Notes: a model not told the origin generated them from the letters alone. A stretch of DNA of 32,455 nt from Nitrospirota bacterium (GCA_016217695.1 JACRHE010000145.1:1-32455); one strand, 5' to 3'; numbered from the stretch's first letter, positions 8,559-16,866 are shown. Numbers and translations: made by a program.

Positions 8559-10205
8559 TTACTGCTCCATGCTGTGCCTCTGCAGCTTCTTGGGCACATA
8601 CCATTTTGGCAGGTTATAGCTTATGCCTATGGGGGAAGGCTTTATACCCTTAAATCTCGCATGGACAATGGGGGTGGCATCAGGCACATAGAGAAAGATA
8701 TACGGCACCTCATCAGCCAGGATCTCCTGTATCCTGAAATAGGCCTTCTTCCTCTCCTCGAGAGCAAAGGTCCTTCGCCCTTTGTCGAGAAGTTCGTCCA
8801 CCTCAGGGTTGCTGTAGCTTATGAAATTGAATTCCTTCTCCTTTGTCTTTGACGAATGCCAGATATCATACTGGTCAGGGTCAAGGCCTATGCTCCAGCC
8901 CAGAAGCACGGCCTCAAACCTCCTTTTATCGATGAACTCATTGACGAACGTTGACCATTCAAGGGCCTTGATCTCCACCCTGATCCCGATCTTTGCAAGC
9001 CTCCACTGGATAATCGTCGCAGTATTTTTTCGAAGGTTATTGCCCATGTTAGTAAGGATCGTAAAGCTAAACGGCCTGCCGTCTTTTTCGAGGATTCCAT
9101 CTCCGTCTGTATCCAGCCAGCCGGCTTCCTTCAGGAGCTGCTTCGCCTTTTCAGGATTATATCCATACTTTTCGACATTCGGGTTATATGGCCAGGTATT
9201 GGGGACATAAGGCCCTGTTGCCGGACTTCCGAGGCCGAAGAGGACAACATCAACTATCTCGTTTTTGTCGATCGCATATGCTATCGCCTTTCTCACCCTC
9301 TTATCCTTGAACCAGGGATGTTTCAGGTTAAAGGCCATATGCGTATATGCAAAAACAGGATACCTGAACTTCTGGAAATTGTTCCTGAAAAAATCATTCT
9401 CTGTTTGTTTGGTATACTGGATCGGCGTCAGCCCCATCATGTCTATGCCTCCTGCCTGAAGCTCAAGAAACATCGTGGCAGGATCAGGAATTACCCTGTA
9501 TATGTACCTGTCGATGTAGGGCCTTCCCTCAAAATAGCCCTTATATGAATCAAGTGCGAGTTCCTGTCCCTGAGCCCACTTCGTCAAGGCATATGGCCCA
9601 AGACCTACGGGCTTCCTCGCAAACTCGGTCTTGGTTATATCCTTGCCCTCAAGGAGGTGCCTTGGGAGCACAACAAGACCGCCCCACGAGGTAAGGGCAG
9701 GCGCAAAGGGTCTTTCGTATGTAACTTTGAAAGTATGTTTATCAGGCGTTTCAGCCTTCTTTACCTGGAGAAAATCCTCTTTATAGGCAGTCGGCGTCTT
9801 CTCGTCGATTATAGTCTTGTATCCGAACATCACATCGTCTGAGGTGAATTCAACGCCGTCGGCCCACTTCACCCCTTTTCTGAGGTGAAATGTTATTACA
9901 AGTCCGTCAGGAGAGATATCCCATGATTCAGCGAGGTCGCCTATAACGCTGAGGTCGGTGTCATATTTCACAAGCCCATTAAAGATCATGCCTGCGACAT
10001 TATGGGAGGCGCTGTCGCCCGCAAGCATGGGTATAAGCACGGTAGGCTCGCCGATCGTGCCTTCTATAATCGCGTCACCATAGGCCGTTTCATCCGAACC
10101 GTTCCCGGAGGCGGTCTGTAACACTGTCCTCTCCTTTTCCCTGCAACCTGCACCTGAAAAAACCATAAGAAGAAGGATACAGAAAAAACAGGATACCTTT
10201 TTCAT
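8559..10205 (-). CDS. Extracellular solute-binding lipoprotein, peptide/nickel family 5
   Basis: Captures the substrate in the periplasm and delivers it to the adjacent permeases. It has 548 residues, the usual size for SBP_bac_5. A lipoprotein-type signal peptide ends at ...FSGAGC (Cys about residue 21), although the residue three before the Cys is atypical. Family landmarks include LAESWDISPDGLVITFHLRK, GVKWADGVEFTSDDVMFG, KGYFEGRPYIDRYIYRVI and KRVRKAIAYAIDKNEIV. No Shine-Dalgarno-like sequence is visible upstream of the ATG at 10205, and a fair promoter predicts a start only a few bases away, so a leaderless message is possible. ATPase subunits (DppD/DppF type) are not in the window and must be supplied elsewhere. 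Substrate may be a di/oligopeptide or a metal chelate. Confidence 0.93.
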   Translation of the reverse strand: MKKVSCFFCILLLMVFSGAGCREKERTVLQTASGNGSDETAYGDAIIEGTIGEPTVLIPMLAGDSASHNVAGMIFNGLVKYDTDLSVIGDLAESWDISPDGLVITFHLRKGVKWADGVEFTSDDVMFGYKTIIDEKTPTAYKEDFLQVKKAETPDKHTFKVTYERPFAPALTSWGGLVVLPRHLLEGKDITKTEFARKPVGLGPYALTKWAQGQELALDSYKGYFEGRPYIDRYIYRVIPDPATMFLELQAGGIDMMGLTPIQYTKQTENDFFRNNFQKFRYPVFAYTHMAFNLKHPWFKDKRVRKAIAYAIDKNEIVDVVLFGLGSPATGPYVPNTWPYNPNVEKYGYNPEKAKQLLKEAGWLDTDGDGILEKDGRPFSFTILTNMGNNLRKNTATIIQWRLAKIGIRVEIKALEWSTFVNEFIDKRRFEAVLLGWSIGLDPDQYDIWHSSKTKEKEFNFISYSNPEVDELLDKGRRTFALEERKKAYFRIQEILADEVPYIFLYVPDATPIVHARFKGIKPSPIGISYNLPKWYVPKKLQRHSMEQ

Positions 10206-10214
10206 AACTGGTTA

Positions 10215-10243
10215 AGAATACTGTAATTATGACGTTTTTTCAA
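10215..10243 (-). promoter_or_regulatory. Predicted promoter of the ABC transporter operon
   Basis: TTGAAA (10243-10238), 17-bp spacer, TATTCT (10220-10215) on the minus strand. The predicted transcription start, about 10208, lies within about 5 nt of the ATG at 10205, leaving no room for a ribosome site. Confidence 0.4.
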
Positions 10244-10320
10244 TTAATGAATCTTGTTCCGGCGAAGAGTTTTTTCGGCATACCCGTGAAATTTATCCCA
10301 TCCAACGATCAGGAGAGTCT

Positions 10321-10350
10321 TTGAAGACTGCGTACAGTGTGTTATATATT
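10321..10350 (+). promoter_or_regulatory. Predicted promoter of the hydroxylase/transferase operon
   Basis: TTGAAG at 10321-10326 is followed after 16-18 bp by TATATA/TATATT (10343-10350). Transcription would begin near 10357, downstream of the GTG at 10337 and upstream of the ATG at 10385, supporting the ATG as start. Confidence 0.4.
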
Positions 10351-10384
10351 ACTTGAGGAATCAAAGCATTACCGAGAGGCATTA

Positions 10385-11173
10385 ATGAAAGACATTCTTA
10401 TGTTCAAGGCGTTCATTTTTTGGGGAGGCTTTTTTTTCTTCCTTCTTCTGGAGCTGTTGAGGCCTTACCGGAAGAGCAGTGTCTCCAAGGCCGGGAGACT
10501 GGTTATCAACATATCCCTTGCAGTGTTAAACAGCATCGTGCTGAACCTTATCTTTGCCTCAACCATAACAGATGTCTCGGAATTTGCAGCAGCCCGGCGC
10601 TCAGGCCTGCTCAGCCTGACTGCACTGCCCTTGTGGGGAAAGGTTTTGCTGACCGTCGTATTTATGGATTTTATTACCTATGTATGGCACCTTCTAAACC
10701 ATGTGGTCCCCCTGTTGTGGCGGTTCCACCGGGTGCATCACAGCGACATAAACATGGATGTCTCCACAGCCTCGCGGTTTCATATAGGTGAGCTCCTTAT
10801 ATCAAACGCCATAAAGATCTCCCTGATCTTTTTCCTCGGCGCCGATATCCCAGCAGTGGCGGCCTTCGAAATTCTGCTGGTCCTGGCAGCCCAATTTCAG
10901 CATAGCAGTCTCTTTCTGCCCGGCTGGTTCGAAAATATCCTCTGGGTATTGTTTGTCCCGCCCTCCATGCACCGCATCCACCATTCTGTCGTTATAAAGG
11001 AGAGGGACACGAATTACGGAACAATCTTTTCGCTGTGGGACAGGATGCTGGGGACCTTTTTGAGGCAAATCGGCCAGGACAGGATCATCATCGGCATGGG
11101 CGCATACAGAAACCCTGAAAGCCTGAAACTGCATCATCTGATGCTGATGCCGTTTACACCGCCGGTCAAATGA
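10385..11173 (+). CDS. Sterol desaturase / fatty acid hydroxylase superfamily membrane protein
   Basis: Integral-membrane di-iron oxygenase family, 262 residues from the ATG at 10385 (GAGAGG 5-6 nt upstream; the GTG at 10337 lies upstream of the predicted transcription start). Conserved His clusters that hold the two irons are visible: HLLNH, then HRVHH, then QFQH, then HRIHH. Four or more hydrophobic segments surround them. Members hydroxylate or desaturate lipid acyl chains, sterols or carotenoids; the substrate here is unknown. It overlaps the next gene by ATGA, so it is co-translated with two transferases of the rSAM/selenodomain group. This suggests it belongs to that pathway, perhaps modifying a lipid-linked product (inference). 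An oxygen-dependent enzyme would be odd in a strict anaerobe. Confidence 0.88.
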   Translation: MKDILMFKAFIFWGGFFFFLLLELLRPYRKSSVSKAGRLVINISLAVLNSIVLNLIFASTITDVSEFAAARRSGLLSLTALPLWGKVLLTVVFMDFITYVWHLLNHVVPLLWRFHRVHHSDINMDVSTASRFHIGELLISNAIKISLIFFLGADIPAVAAFEILLVLAAQFQHSSLFLPGWFENILWVLFVPPSMHRIHHSVVIKERDTNYGTIFSLWDRMLGTFLRQIGQDRIIIGMGAYRNPESLKLHHLMLMPFTPPVK

Positions 11174-11844
11174 TTTCGGTCATAATACCTGCATTTAACG
11201 AAGAAAGACATATCTCAGAATGCATTGCCCAGGTTGAAGCAGAAGAAGGCGTCTCTGAAGTAATCGTAGCTGACGGCGGGAGTACTGACAGAACTATCGA
11301 GTTGGCCGGGCGACATCCGGACGTAAAGATGCTGGAATCGGTCCGGGGAAGAGGGACTCAGATGAACAGAGGAGCAGACCTTGCACTGGGAGATATCCTG
11401 CTTTTCCTCCATGCGGACACGATACTTGAAAGAGGCTGGGGAAAGGACCTGGTATCTGTTCTGGCTGACAGCTCAATAGCGGGAGGGGCCTTCAGCTTTG
11501 CAATAAACAGTCCCCTGAGGAGATACAGGTTTTTAGAACAGTGGGTCAGATTCAGATGCGCTGTTTTCACGCTGCCTTACGGCGATCAGGGCATCTTTGT
11601 CAGAAGGGACATATTTGACCAGCTTGGCGGGTATAAGGATATTCCGTTAATGGAGGACGTCGATTTTGTCGGCAGGATGAAGAAGGCAGGAAGGCTTGTC
11701 ATGCTTAAGAAAAATGCCTATACCTCTGAAAGAAGATGGGCAAAAAAAGGCCTGGTCCTCACTGCGCTGACAAACCATTCCCTGCTGCTGCTCTATCGGC
11801 TCGGCGTGGATCCTCACACGCTTGCAGGGATATATTACCGGTGA
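11170..11844 (+). CDS. rSAM/selenodomain-associated transferase 2 (GT2-fold glycosyltransferase, TIGR04283-like)
   Basis: A 224-residue GT-A fold glycosyltransferase of family 2. The N-terminus MISVIIPAFNEERHISECI, the nucleotide-binding DGGSTDRT and the metal-binding LLFLHADT are typical. SVRGRGTQMNRGA and LPYGDQGIFVRRDIFDQLGG are the family's conserved stretches. Proteins of this type co-occur with ArsS-like radical SAM proteins and are annotated as arsenosugar-biosynthesis glycosyltransferases; donor and acceptor have not been shown from sequence. ATG at 11170 overlaps the stop of the hydroxylase gene (ATGA), and its own stop overlaps the GTG start of the next gene (GTGA), so three proteins are made by coupled translation. 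Confidence 0.9.
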   Translation: MISVIIPAFNEERHISECIAQVEAEEGVSEVIVADGGSTDRTIELAGRHPDVKMLESVRGRGTQMNRGADLALGDILLFLHADTILERGWGKDLVSVLADSSIAGGAFSFAINSPLRRYRFLEQWVRFRCAVFTLPYGDQGIFVRRDIFDQLGGYKDIPLMEDVDFVGRMKKAGRLVMLKKNAYTSERRWAKKGLVLTALTNHSLLLLYRLGVDPHTLAGIYYR

Positions 11845-12437
11845 ACGACAAAAATTGTTACGGAATACTCATGAAATTTCCCGAACCAGGGAAGGTCAAG
11901 ACGCGTCTTGCGGAGGAGATCGGAGACAAAGAGGCTGCCGAAACATTCAGGCTTATCGCAGAGAGGCTCATGGAGGCCACGCAGCCTCTGCAGAGTGAAT
12001 ATGCAAGGGTGCTGTTTTATGCGCCTGCTGACAGGAAGGAGGAATTTCGGCGATGGTTCCCCGGCGAAGAATTACTGGCCCAGAAGGGTGACGACATCGG
12101 AGAGATAATGGCCAATGCACTGAAGGACCTCTTCGACAGGGGAGCCTCAAAGGCGGTTATCACCGGTTCAGATATCCCGGATCTCGACAGGGGTGTGCTC
12201 AGGCAGGCCTTTTGCGAACTAAACAATGACGAAATCGTAATAGGCCCGGCGACTGACGGGGGATATTATCTCATCGGAATGAGGTCATTGCATGAACCTG
12301 TTTTCCGCGGCTTGCCCTGGGGAACCGAAAATGTCTTTCATGATACTTTGTCTGTAATCCGCAGACTTAAATTGACGTATAAGACAGTCGGTACATTGTC
12401 TGATGTGGATACTCGTGAAGACCTGCTGAAGATGTAA
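11841..12437 (+). CDS. rSAM/selenodomain-associated transferase 1 (CofC/nucleotidyltransferase-like, TIGR04282-like)
   Basis: A 198-residue nucleotidyltransferase-fold protein. The motif LMKFPEPGKVKTRLAEEIG near the N-terminus corresponds to the nucleotide-binding signature of the family (usual form R/K-x-P-x-P-G-x-V-K-T-R-L). ITGSDIPDL and GPATDGGYYLIGM carry the acidic and Gly-rich motifs. I chose GTG at 11841, which overlaps the preceding TGA and leaves the conserved motif about 10 residues from the start; the in-frame ORF to 11736 would run inside the previous gene. Co-occurrence with the ArsS-like protein and the transferase-2 gene is characteristic. The stop is only 10 nt from the proposed true end of the convergent radical SAM gene. 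Confidence 0.88.
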   Translation: MNDKNCYGILMKFPEPGKVKTRLAEEIGDKEAAETFRLIAERLMEATQPLQSEYARVLFYAPADRKEEFRRWFPGEELLAQKGDDIGEIMANALKDLFDRGASKAVITGSDIPDLDRGVLRQAFCELNNDEIVIGPATDGGYYLIGMRSLHEPVFRGLPWGTENVFHDTLSVIRRLKLTYKTVGTLSDVDTREDLLKM

Positions 12438-12447
12438 ATAACGCCTG

Positions 12448-13425
12448 TCACCTCTGCAGGCCGACCGCCTGCCCTGTAATTGCGCCCATTCAGGTCGACC
12501 CCTGAGCGGCTGTGCAGGCATAGCAGTGATTGCCGACTGTAATTGTCCTGTCCATGATGCGGTCGATATCAAACTCCATTATGGTCCGGGGGCAATCGTC
12601 ATCAACGGCAAGCGAGAGCAGCTGATTGAAGTCGCAATCATACAGCCTGCCGTCCCAGCCGACACTTATGATATGCCTGCACATCAGCCCCTGCATAGTT
12701 TCAGGGTTGAAGGAATCAGCCAGTTTCGCCATATATTTTTCGAGATGGTTTGTCCTGATCAGATAATCTTTGAACCTGCCTATAGGCATATTGGTAAATG
12801 CATAGAGGCTGTCAAAGGATATCCCAAATCTCCTTCCCAGCTCTCTTCGGTAGTCATCCTCAAGGATCTTTTGTGAAGGTGAGACAAAGGCTCCTGCAGG
12901 ATTATAGACAAGATTCAATCTCCTGCCGGTCAGTGCGCGGCCATAACCAAGGCTGTTCAGCATCTGAAGCGCCCTGATGGACTTTTTAAAGGCCCCTTTT
13001 CCCCTCACCCTATCCACATTGTCTTCAGTGTAACAGGGAAGAGATGCAACCACTTCCACCCCCTGAGAATTCAGGAACCCCGGCAAAAAATCCATCCCGC
13101 CTTCAAAAAATATCGTCAGGTTCGTCCTGAGAAGCACATGGCAGCCGATATCTTTTGCGCCTTTCACAAGATGCATGAAATGCGGATTCATCTCAGGAGA
13201 GCCGCCTGTAATGTCAAGCGCAGAGATTCTGCTGCCATGCAGGACCTCGAGAACCGAGGTCACGGTCTTCAGATCCATCATCTCTTTTCTGTGAGGTCCT
13301 GCCTCGACATGACAGTGCCCGCAGAACATGTTGCAACAGTAGCCGAGATTGACCTGGAGAGCCGCAATCTCAAGCGGCCTTAGAGGCCCTCCCTGTATAT
13401 CGAGCAGCCTGCTTTTAAAATTCAT
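12448..13425 (-). CDS. arsS: ArsS-like radical SAM / DUF3641 protein, probable selenoprotein (UGA at 12490-12492 read as Sec)
   Basis: Radical SAM enzyme whose characterised relatives (ArsS) attach a 5'-deoxyadenosyl group to dimethylated arsenic in arsenosugar synthesis. The CX3CX2C cluster motif is C31-NMF-C35-GH-C38, followed by HVEAGP, as in this family. The DUF3641 half contains LMCRHIISVGWDGRLYDCDF and ends GNHCYACTAAQGST before an in-frame UGA. Family members continue here with a Cys-Gly-Gly motif (GSSCGG as I recall it). Reading UGA as selenocysteine gives GST-U-MGAITGQAVGLQR and a 325-residue protein that ends at 12448, with U312 at the expected Cys position. A SECIS-like hairpin follows. 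Conventional annotation would stop at 12490 and lose the tail. Convergent with the two transferases. No arsM is in the window, so the substrate could be something other than arsenic. Confidence 0.85.
12456..12492 (-). promoter_or_regulatory. Candidate bacterial SECIS element with its UGA codon
   Basis: Seventeen nt after the UGA (12492-12490) the mRNA forms a perfect 6-bp stem, GCAGGC with GCCUGC, closing a 5-nt loop GGUCG (12466-12462). The GGUC loop and its distance, 23 nt from the UGA, resemble the E. coli fdhF SECIS, where GGUC lies in the apical loop about 18 nt from the UGA. Bacterial SECIS elements recruit SelB with Sec-tRNA. The coding frame runs through the hairpin to a second UGA at 12450. 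Confidence 0.7.
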
Positions 13426-13467
13426 AATCTCGTAAAATCGGAACGCATGATGGAACTCCCGGCCTTC

Positions 13468-14559
13468 TTATTTGCGGAATAATTTAAGATATTCCACATA
13501 GCCTTCCTTTTCCAGATCCTCCCTTGGAATAAACCTCAGGGCCGCAGAGTTCATGCAGTACCTCAGGCCTGTAGGCTTTGGTCCGTCACTGAAAACATGG
13601 CCGAGATGCGAATCCCCTCTTCTGCTCCTGACCTCCCTCCTGTGCGTAAAGAGGCTCCAATCGTCTTTCTCGACTATATTGGCAGGTTCGAGCGGTCTGG
13701 TAAAACTCGGCCAGCCGGTGCCGGAGTCGTACTTGTCGAGTGAGCTGAAAAGGGGCTCGCCGGACACAACATCAACATAAATACCCTCTTCCTTGTTGTT
13801 CGCGTATTCATTCCTGAACGCAGGCTCGGTTCCATCTTCCTGGGTCACCTTGTACTGCATCGAGGTCAATCTCTTTTTTAATTCTGCCTTCGCAGGTTTC
13901 ACAAATGTCCTCCAATTCCCTGATCCCTGAGAGCCGTCAGCCCTGGCGCCGGGTGCAGAAAGCTTTTCTCCAGCCCAGATCTTCTTCAAAAACTGGTCGC
14001 GGCCGGAGTTAAACCTGTAGAATTTATACCTGACAGGATTCTTCCTGTAATAGTCCTGATGATAGTCCTCAGCCGGGTAGAACTTCGCTGCAGGAAGTAT
14101 CTCCGTCACTATGGGCTTGCCGAACCTGCCGGACCTGCCGAGATCTGCCCTGGATTTTTCTGCCAGGGCCTTTTGCTCCGCCGAATGGAAAAAGATCGCG
14201 GAACGGTACTGGGGTCCCCGGTCGACAAACTGCCCTCCTGCATCGGTTGGATCTATCTGCCGCCAAAAAATATCCAGCAGTCTCACGTATGAGACCTTCG
14301 AAGGGTCAAAAGTCACCTGCACAACCTCCACGTGACCTCCTGCCGCATAAGTCTCATAGGTGGGGTTCTCCCCCCGTCCGCCGGTATAGCCGGAAACCAC
14401 CTTTTTAACGCCTTCAAGCCTGTCAAACGGAGGCACCATGCACCAGAAACAGCCTCCGGCGAATGTAGCCTCCTGCACCGCCGCGTCAGCTGCGGAAAAG
14501 GCTAACGCAAGCATCGCTATCACCCCCACTATAATCACAGACCTCATACGGTTCATCAT
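13468..14559 (-). CDS. msrAB: Exported bifunctional peptide-methionine sulfoxide reductase MsrA-MsrB
   Basis: Repairs oxidised methionine: the MsrA domain acts on the S-sulfoxide and MsrB on the R-sulfoxide. The 363-residue fusion has a signal peptide (residues 1 to about 26, ending SAADA), so it probably works in the periplasm. MsrA domain (about 30-190) has GGCFWC with catalytic Cys37, plus YEQVSYGV-equivalent sequence [18 protein letters not shown] and [19 protein letters not shown]. MsrB domain (about 225-355) has [20 protein letters not shown] and the catalytic [11 protein letters not shown] (Cys about 335). The usual structural-zinc CxxC pairs of MsrB are not seen. ATG at 14559 (the first of two adjacent) with AAAGGAGAG upstream. 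How the exported form is re-reduced is not apparent; a DsbD-like donor would be needed. Confidence 0.95.
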   Translation of the reverse strand: MMNRMRSVIIVGVIAMLALAFSAADAAVQEATFAGGCFWCMVPPFDRLEGVKKVVSGYTGGRGENPTYETYAAGGHVEVVQVTFDPSKVSYVRLLDIFWRQIDPTDAGGQFVDRGPQYRSAIFFHSAEQKALAEKSRADLGRSGRFGKPIVTEILPAAKFYPAEDYHQDYYRKNPVRYKFYRFNSGRDQFLKKIWAGEKLSAPGARADGSQGSGNWRTFVKPAKAELKKRLTSMQYKVTQEDGTEPAFRNEYANNKEEGIYVDVVSGEPLFSSLDKYDSGTGWPSFTRPLEPANIVEKDDWSLFTHRREVRSRRGDSHLGHVFSDGPKPTGLRYCMNSAALRFIPREDLEKEGYVEYLKLFRK

Positions 14560-14636
14560 AAAGTCTCTCCTTTGTTTCTGTCTTTATGTTACTGCCGGAA
14601 GATGAAAAATCTGTGAAGAAAGCAGTCCATAATCTG

Positions 14637-14642
14637 ATTATA
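14637..14642 (-). promoter_or_regulatory. Predicted -10 of an msrAB promoter
   Basis: A perfect TATAAT on the minus strand (14642-14637) with only a weak TTACCG at 17 bp upstream. The leader would be about 70 nt. It lies in the 137-bp gap after the flavoprotein gene, so msrAB may have its own promoter. Confidence 0.35.
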
Positions 14643-14696
14643 GCGCGAATTACGGCTCGCGGTAACAGCCGCTTCGAATGCAACTCGTGCAGCCGA

Positions 14697-16145
14697 TCAT
14701 CCGCAAGCCCTGCCCTTAAGACCGAAGAAGAATCTGAGAGCCTTCTTCACCCTGCCGGAAAATATCTTTCCGGAGAGAAATCGTCCTGCGACCTTCTTGT
14801 TTGTTTCGGCGAGCGTGGGATACGGATGCACGGCAGCAGCAAGGGTCGTAAGCCTTACACCGCCGTTAAGAGCCGCTACCCATTCGCTTATCAATTCCCC
14901 TGCATGAGGCCCGAAGATCTGGACCCCGAGCGGTCTTTCCCTCTCATCGAGCAGCATCTTCACTATACCAGCATCGTGGCCCTCTGCAAGGCTTCTGTCG
15001 TTTGCCGAGAACTTCTCCAGCCAGATGTCGTACTTGATCCCGGCAGACCTTGCCCTCGTCTCATTCATGCCGATCCCTGCAAGCTCAGGGTCCGTGTAAG
15101 TGCACCACGGCATGAGGGTATAATCAGCCTTCCTCGGCAGACGGAGAACGGCATTGCTCAGCACAATGCCTCCCTCGTATCCGGCAGCATGAGTGAACTG
15201 ATACTCTCCTGTGACGTCTCCGGCAGCATAAATATGTTTGTGTCGTGTCCTTAATCTCCCATCCACCTTCAGGCCCTTCTTATCGTAATCAAGAGATAAG
15301 CCTTCAAGCCCCAGCCCATCGAGGTTCGCAGACCTTCCGGTTGCCAAAAGCAACTTTTCAGCCCTCAGAGCCAGGATATTCCCGTCGCTTTTTTTAATGA
15401 CCACTTCCTTGTCACTGCCCTGGTCTTTTACGGCAACAACCGCACTGCCGAGTTGAAAAACAACTCCTTCCGATATCATTACGCTCATCAGCAGGTCTGC
15501 GACGTCTTTGTCTTCTCTGCTGAGAATCTGCCTGCCCCTCTGGACAACCGTGACCTTCGTGCCCAGACGGCTAAAGGCCTGAGCCATTTCTATAGCCACA
15601 GGACCGGCGCCGAGCACTATCATGGACTTAGGCAGGCTGTCGAGCGAGAACAACTCCCTGTTAGTGACAAATGAGGTCTTATCGAGACCGTCAAGCTGCG
15701 GCACTGAAGGCGAGGACCCTGTTGCTATAACCCAGCTCCTGGCAGACCAGGTCCTGTTATTGATCCTGACTGAATGCTCATCAGCAAAAAAAGCATCTCC
15801 GAACTCCACCTTGACCCCAAGACCACAGAACCTTTCCTCGGAATCATGCTCCTGAATGGCTCTTATGACCGATTGAATCCTTTTCTTCACATCTCCGAAA
15901 TCTACAGGCCTGACCTCGATCTCAGGAAGCCCGAACCTTGCCGGATTTTTCATGAGGTGATACACGGAGGCAGTCCTGATAAGGGTCTTGCTCGGCACGC
16001 ATCCGAAATGGAGGCAGTCCCCTCCCAAATGCCTTTCCTTCTCGATAAGCAGGGTGCTGGCTCCGAATTGCGCGGCCCCGGATGCGACTGTAAGCCCTGC
16101 AGCTCCTCCGCCAAGAATGCCTATGTCAAAATCGAACACGGTCAC
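14697..16145 (-). CDS. Mercuric-reductase-like pyridine nucleotide-disulfide oxidoreductase
   Basis: FAD- and NAD(P)H-dependent disulfide oxidoreductase of the lipoamide dehydrogenase/mercuric reductase family, about 482 residues. FAD-binding GILGGGAAGL lies near the N-terminus, and the redox disulfide is in GGDCLHFGCVPSK (Cys44 and Cys49 from the chosen start). The NAD(P) motif is VLGAGPVAIEMAQAFSRLG, the second FAD motif is IYAAGDVTGEYQFTHAA, and the C-terminal catalytic HPYPTLAE carries His and Glu. It lacks the N-terminal metal-binding domain and the C-terminal Cys pair of true MerA, so mercury reduction is doubtful. I prefer GTG at 16145, which has AAAAGG 6 nt upstream; an in-frame TTG at 16160, 4 nt after the previous stop, is the alternative. 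It is paired with a TVP38/TMEM64 gene, a combination seen in many bacteria. Confidence 0.9.
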   Translation of the reverse strand: MTVFDFDIGILGGGAAGLTVASGAAQFGASTLLIEKERHLGGDCLHFGCVPSKTLIRTASVYHLMKNPARFGLPEIEVRPVDFGDVKKRIQSVIRAIQEHDSEERFCGLGVKVEFGDAFFADEHSVRINNRTWSARSWVIATGSSPSVPQLDGLDKTSFVTNRELFSLDSLPKSMIVLGAGPVAIEMAQAFSRLGTKVTVVQRGRQILSREDKDVADLLMSVMISEGVVFQLGSAVVAVKDQGSDKEVVIKKSDGNILALRAEKLLLATGRSANLDGLGLEGLSLDYDKKGLKVDGRLRTRHKHIYAAGDVTGEYQFTHAAGYEGGIVLSNAVLRLPRKADYTLMPWCTYTDPELAGIGMNETRARSAGIKYDIWLEKFSANDRSLAEGHDAGIVKMLLDERERPLGVQIFGPHAGELISEWVAALNGGVRLTTLAAAVHPYPTLAETNKKVAGRFLSGKIFSGRVKKALRFFFGLKGRACG

Positions 16146-16164
16146 GCAGTACCTTTTCAATAAT

Positions 16165-16866
16165 TCATGATTTTATTTTAGCGTTTCTGGCCCTGAATGA
16201 GCTGAGCATTTTTTTTGCCGCAACCGGAAATATGCCCAGAAGCGCAAAAGAGAGGATCAGACGCGCAGACAAGATACCGGATACGGATTCTATCCTCCCC
16301 AGCTCCCTCCCCGCATTGACGTATACAATGGTTCCTGCAAGCATGCCTGTCTGGGATACCCAGTAAAAGGTGCCTAGCCGCATCTTTGTCAGCCCCATGG
16401 CAAGGTTTATCATCCAAAACGGAAACACCGGGATCAGCCTCAATGCAAAAAGATAGAACGCCCCTTCCCTCAAAAACCCTTTGTTAACAGTCCGGAGCCT
16501 TTCCCCTAATCTTGCCTGAACCCAATCCCTCAGGAGGAAACGGGAAACAATGCAGGCCAGGGTCGCGCCGATGCTGCTGGCAAAGGAGATGACAACCGTT
16601 CCAACCCACAGCCCAAAGATAGCTCCGCCGGCCAGACTCATGACTGCAGCTCCAGGAAGAGACAGTGAGGTCACAATAATATAGATCGCCATATAGCCCG
16701 CTATGACCGAAAGAGGACGTGCAGCATATAAGGCCTCAAAATGTCTCTGCGTATCCTTGATATAAGAAAGGGTCAGATATCCCCCCAGATCGAAAATCCA
16801 GAATGCGGAGATTAAAGAGATTAAGGCAGCGCCAAGAACAAGCCGAAAAAGGAGTCTTTTATCCAT
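16165..16866 (-). CDS. TVP38/TMEM64 (VTT/DedA-type) membrane protein
   Basis: Polytopic inner-membrane protein of 233 residues in the TVP38/TMEM64 family, now related to DedA-type lipid scramblases and transporters. About five or six hydrophobic segments are visible. The conserved core is LSLPGAAVMSLAGGAIFGLW, followed by GATLACIVSRFLLRDWV and FPFWMINLAMGLTKMRLGTF, which includes the amphipathic re-entrant region. It sits directly upstream of the flavoprotein gene with about 20 nt between stop and preferred start, so the two form an operon. Their common pairing suggests a shared redox or membrane-stress function, not established here. No strong ribosome site precedes the ATG at 16866. Confidence 0.88.
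   Translation of the reverse strand: MDKRLLFRLVLGAALISLISAFWIFDLGGYLTLSYIKDTQRHFEALYAARPLSVIAGYMAIYIIVTSLSLPGAAVMSLAGGAIFGLWVGTVVISFASSIGATLACIVSRFLLRDWVQARLGERLRTVNKGFLREGAFYLFALRLIPVFPFWMINLAMGLTKMRLGTFYWVSQTGMLAGTIVYVNAGRELGRIESVSGILSARLILSFALLGIFPVAAKKMLSSFRARNAKIKS

Noticed and set aside
11736-11840. Upstream start for the CofC-like transferase
   Set aside because: It lies inside the preceding glycosyltransferase gene; GTG at 11841 overlaps the stop and suits the family N-terminus.
14640-14699. Possible selenocysteine at the UGA ending the flavoprotein (...RACG-UGA, open frame beyond)
   Set aside because: The read-through tail shows no resemblance to the family, and only a 4-bp stem follows the UGA; the protein is already full length.
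14697-16145. True mercuric reductase (merA)
   Set aside because: No N-terminal heavy-metal domain, no C-terminal Cys pair and no mer genes nearby.
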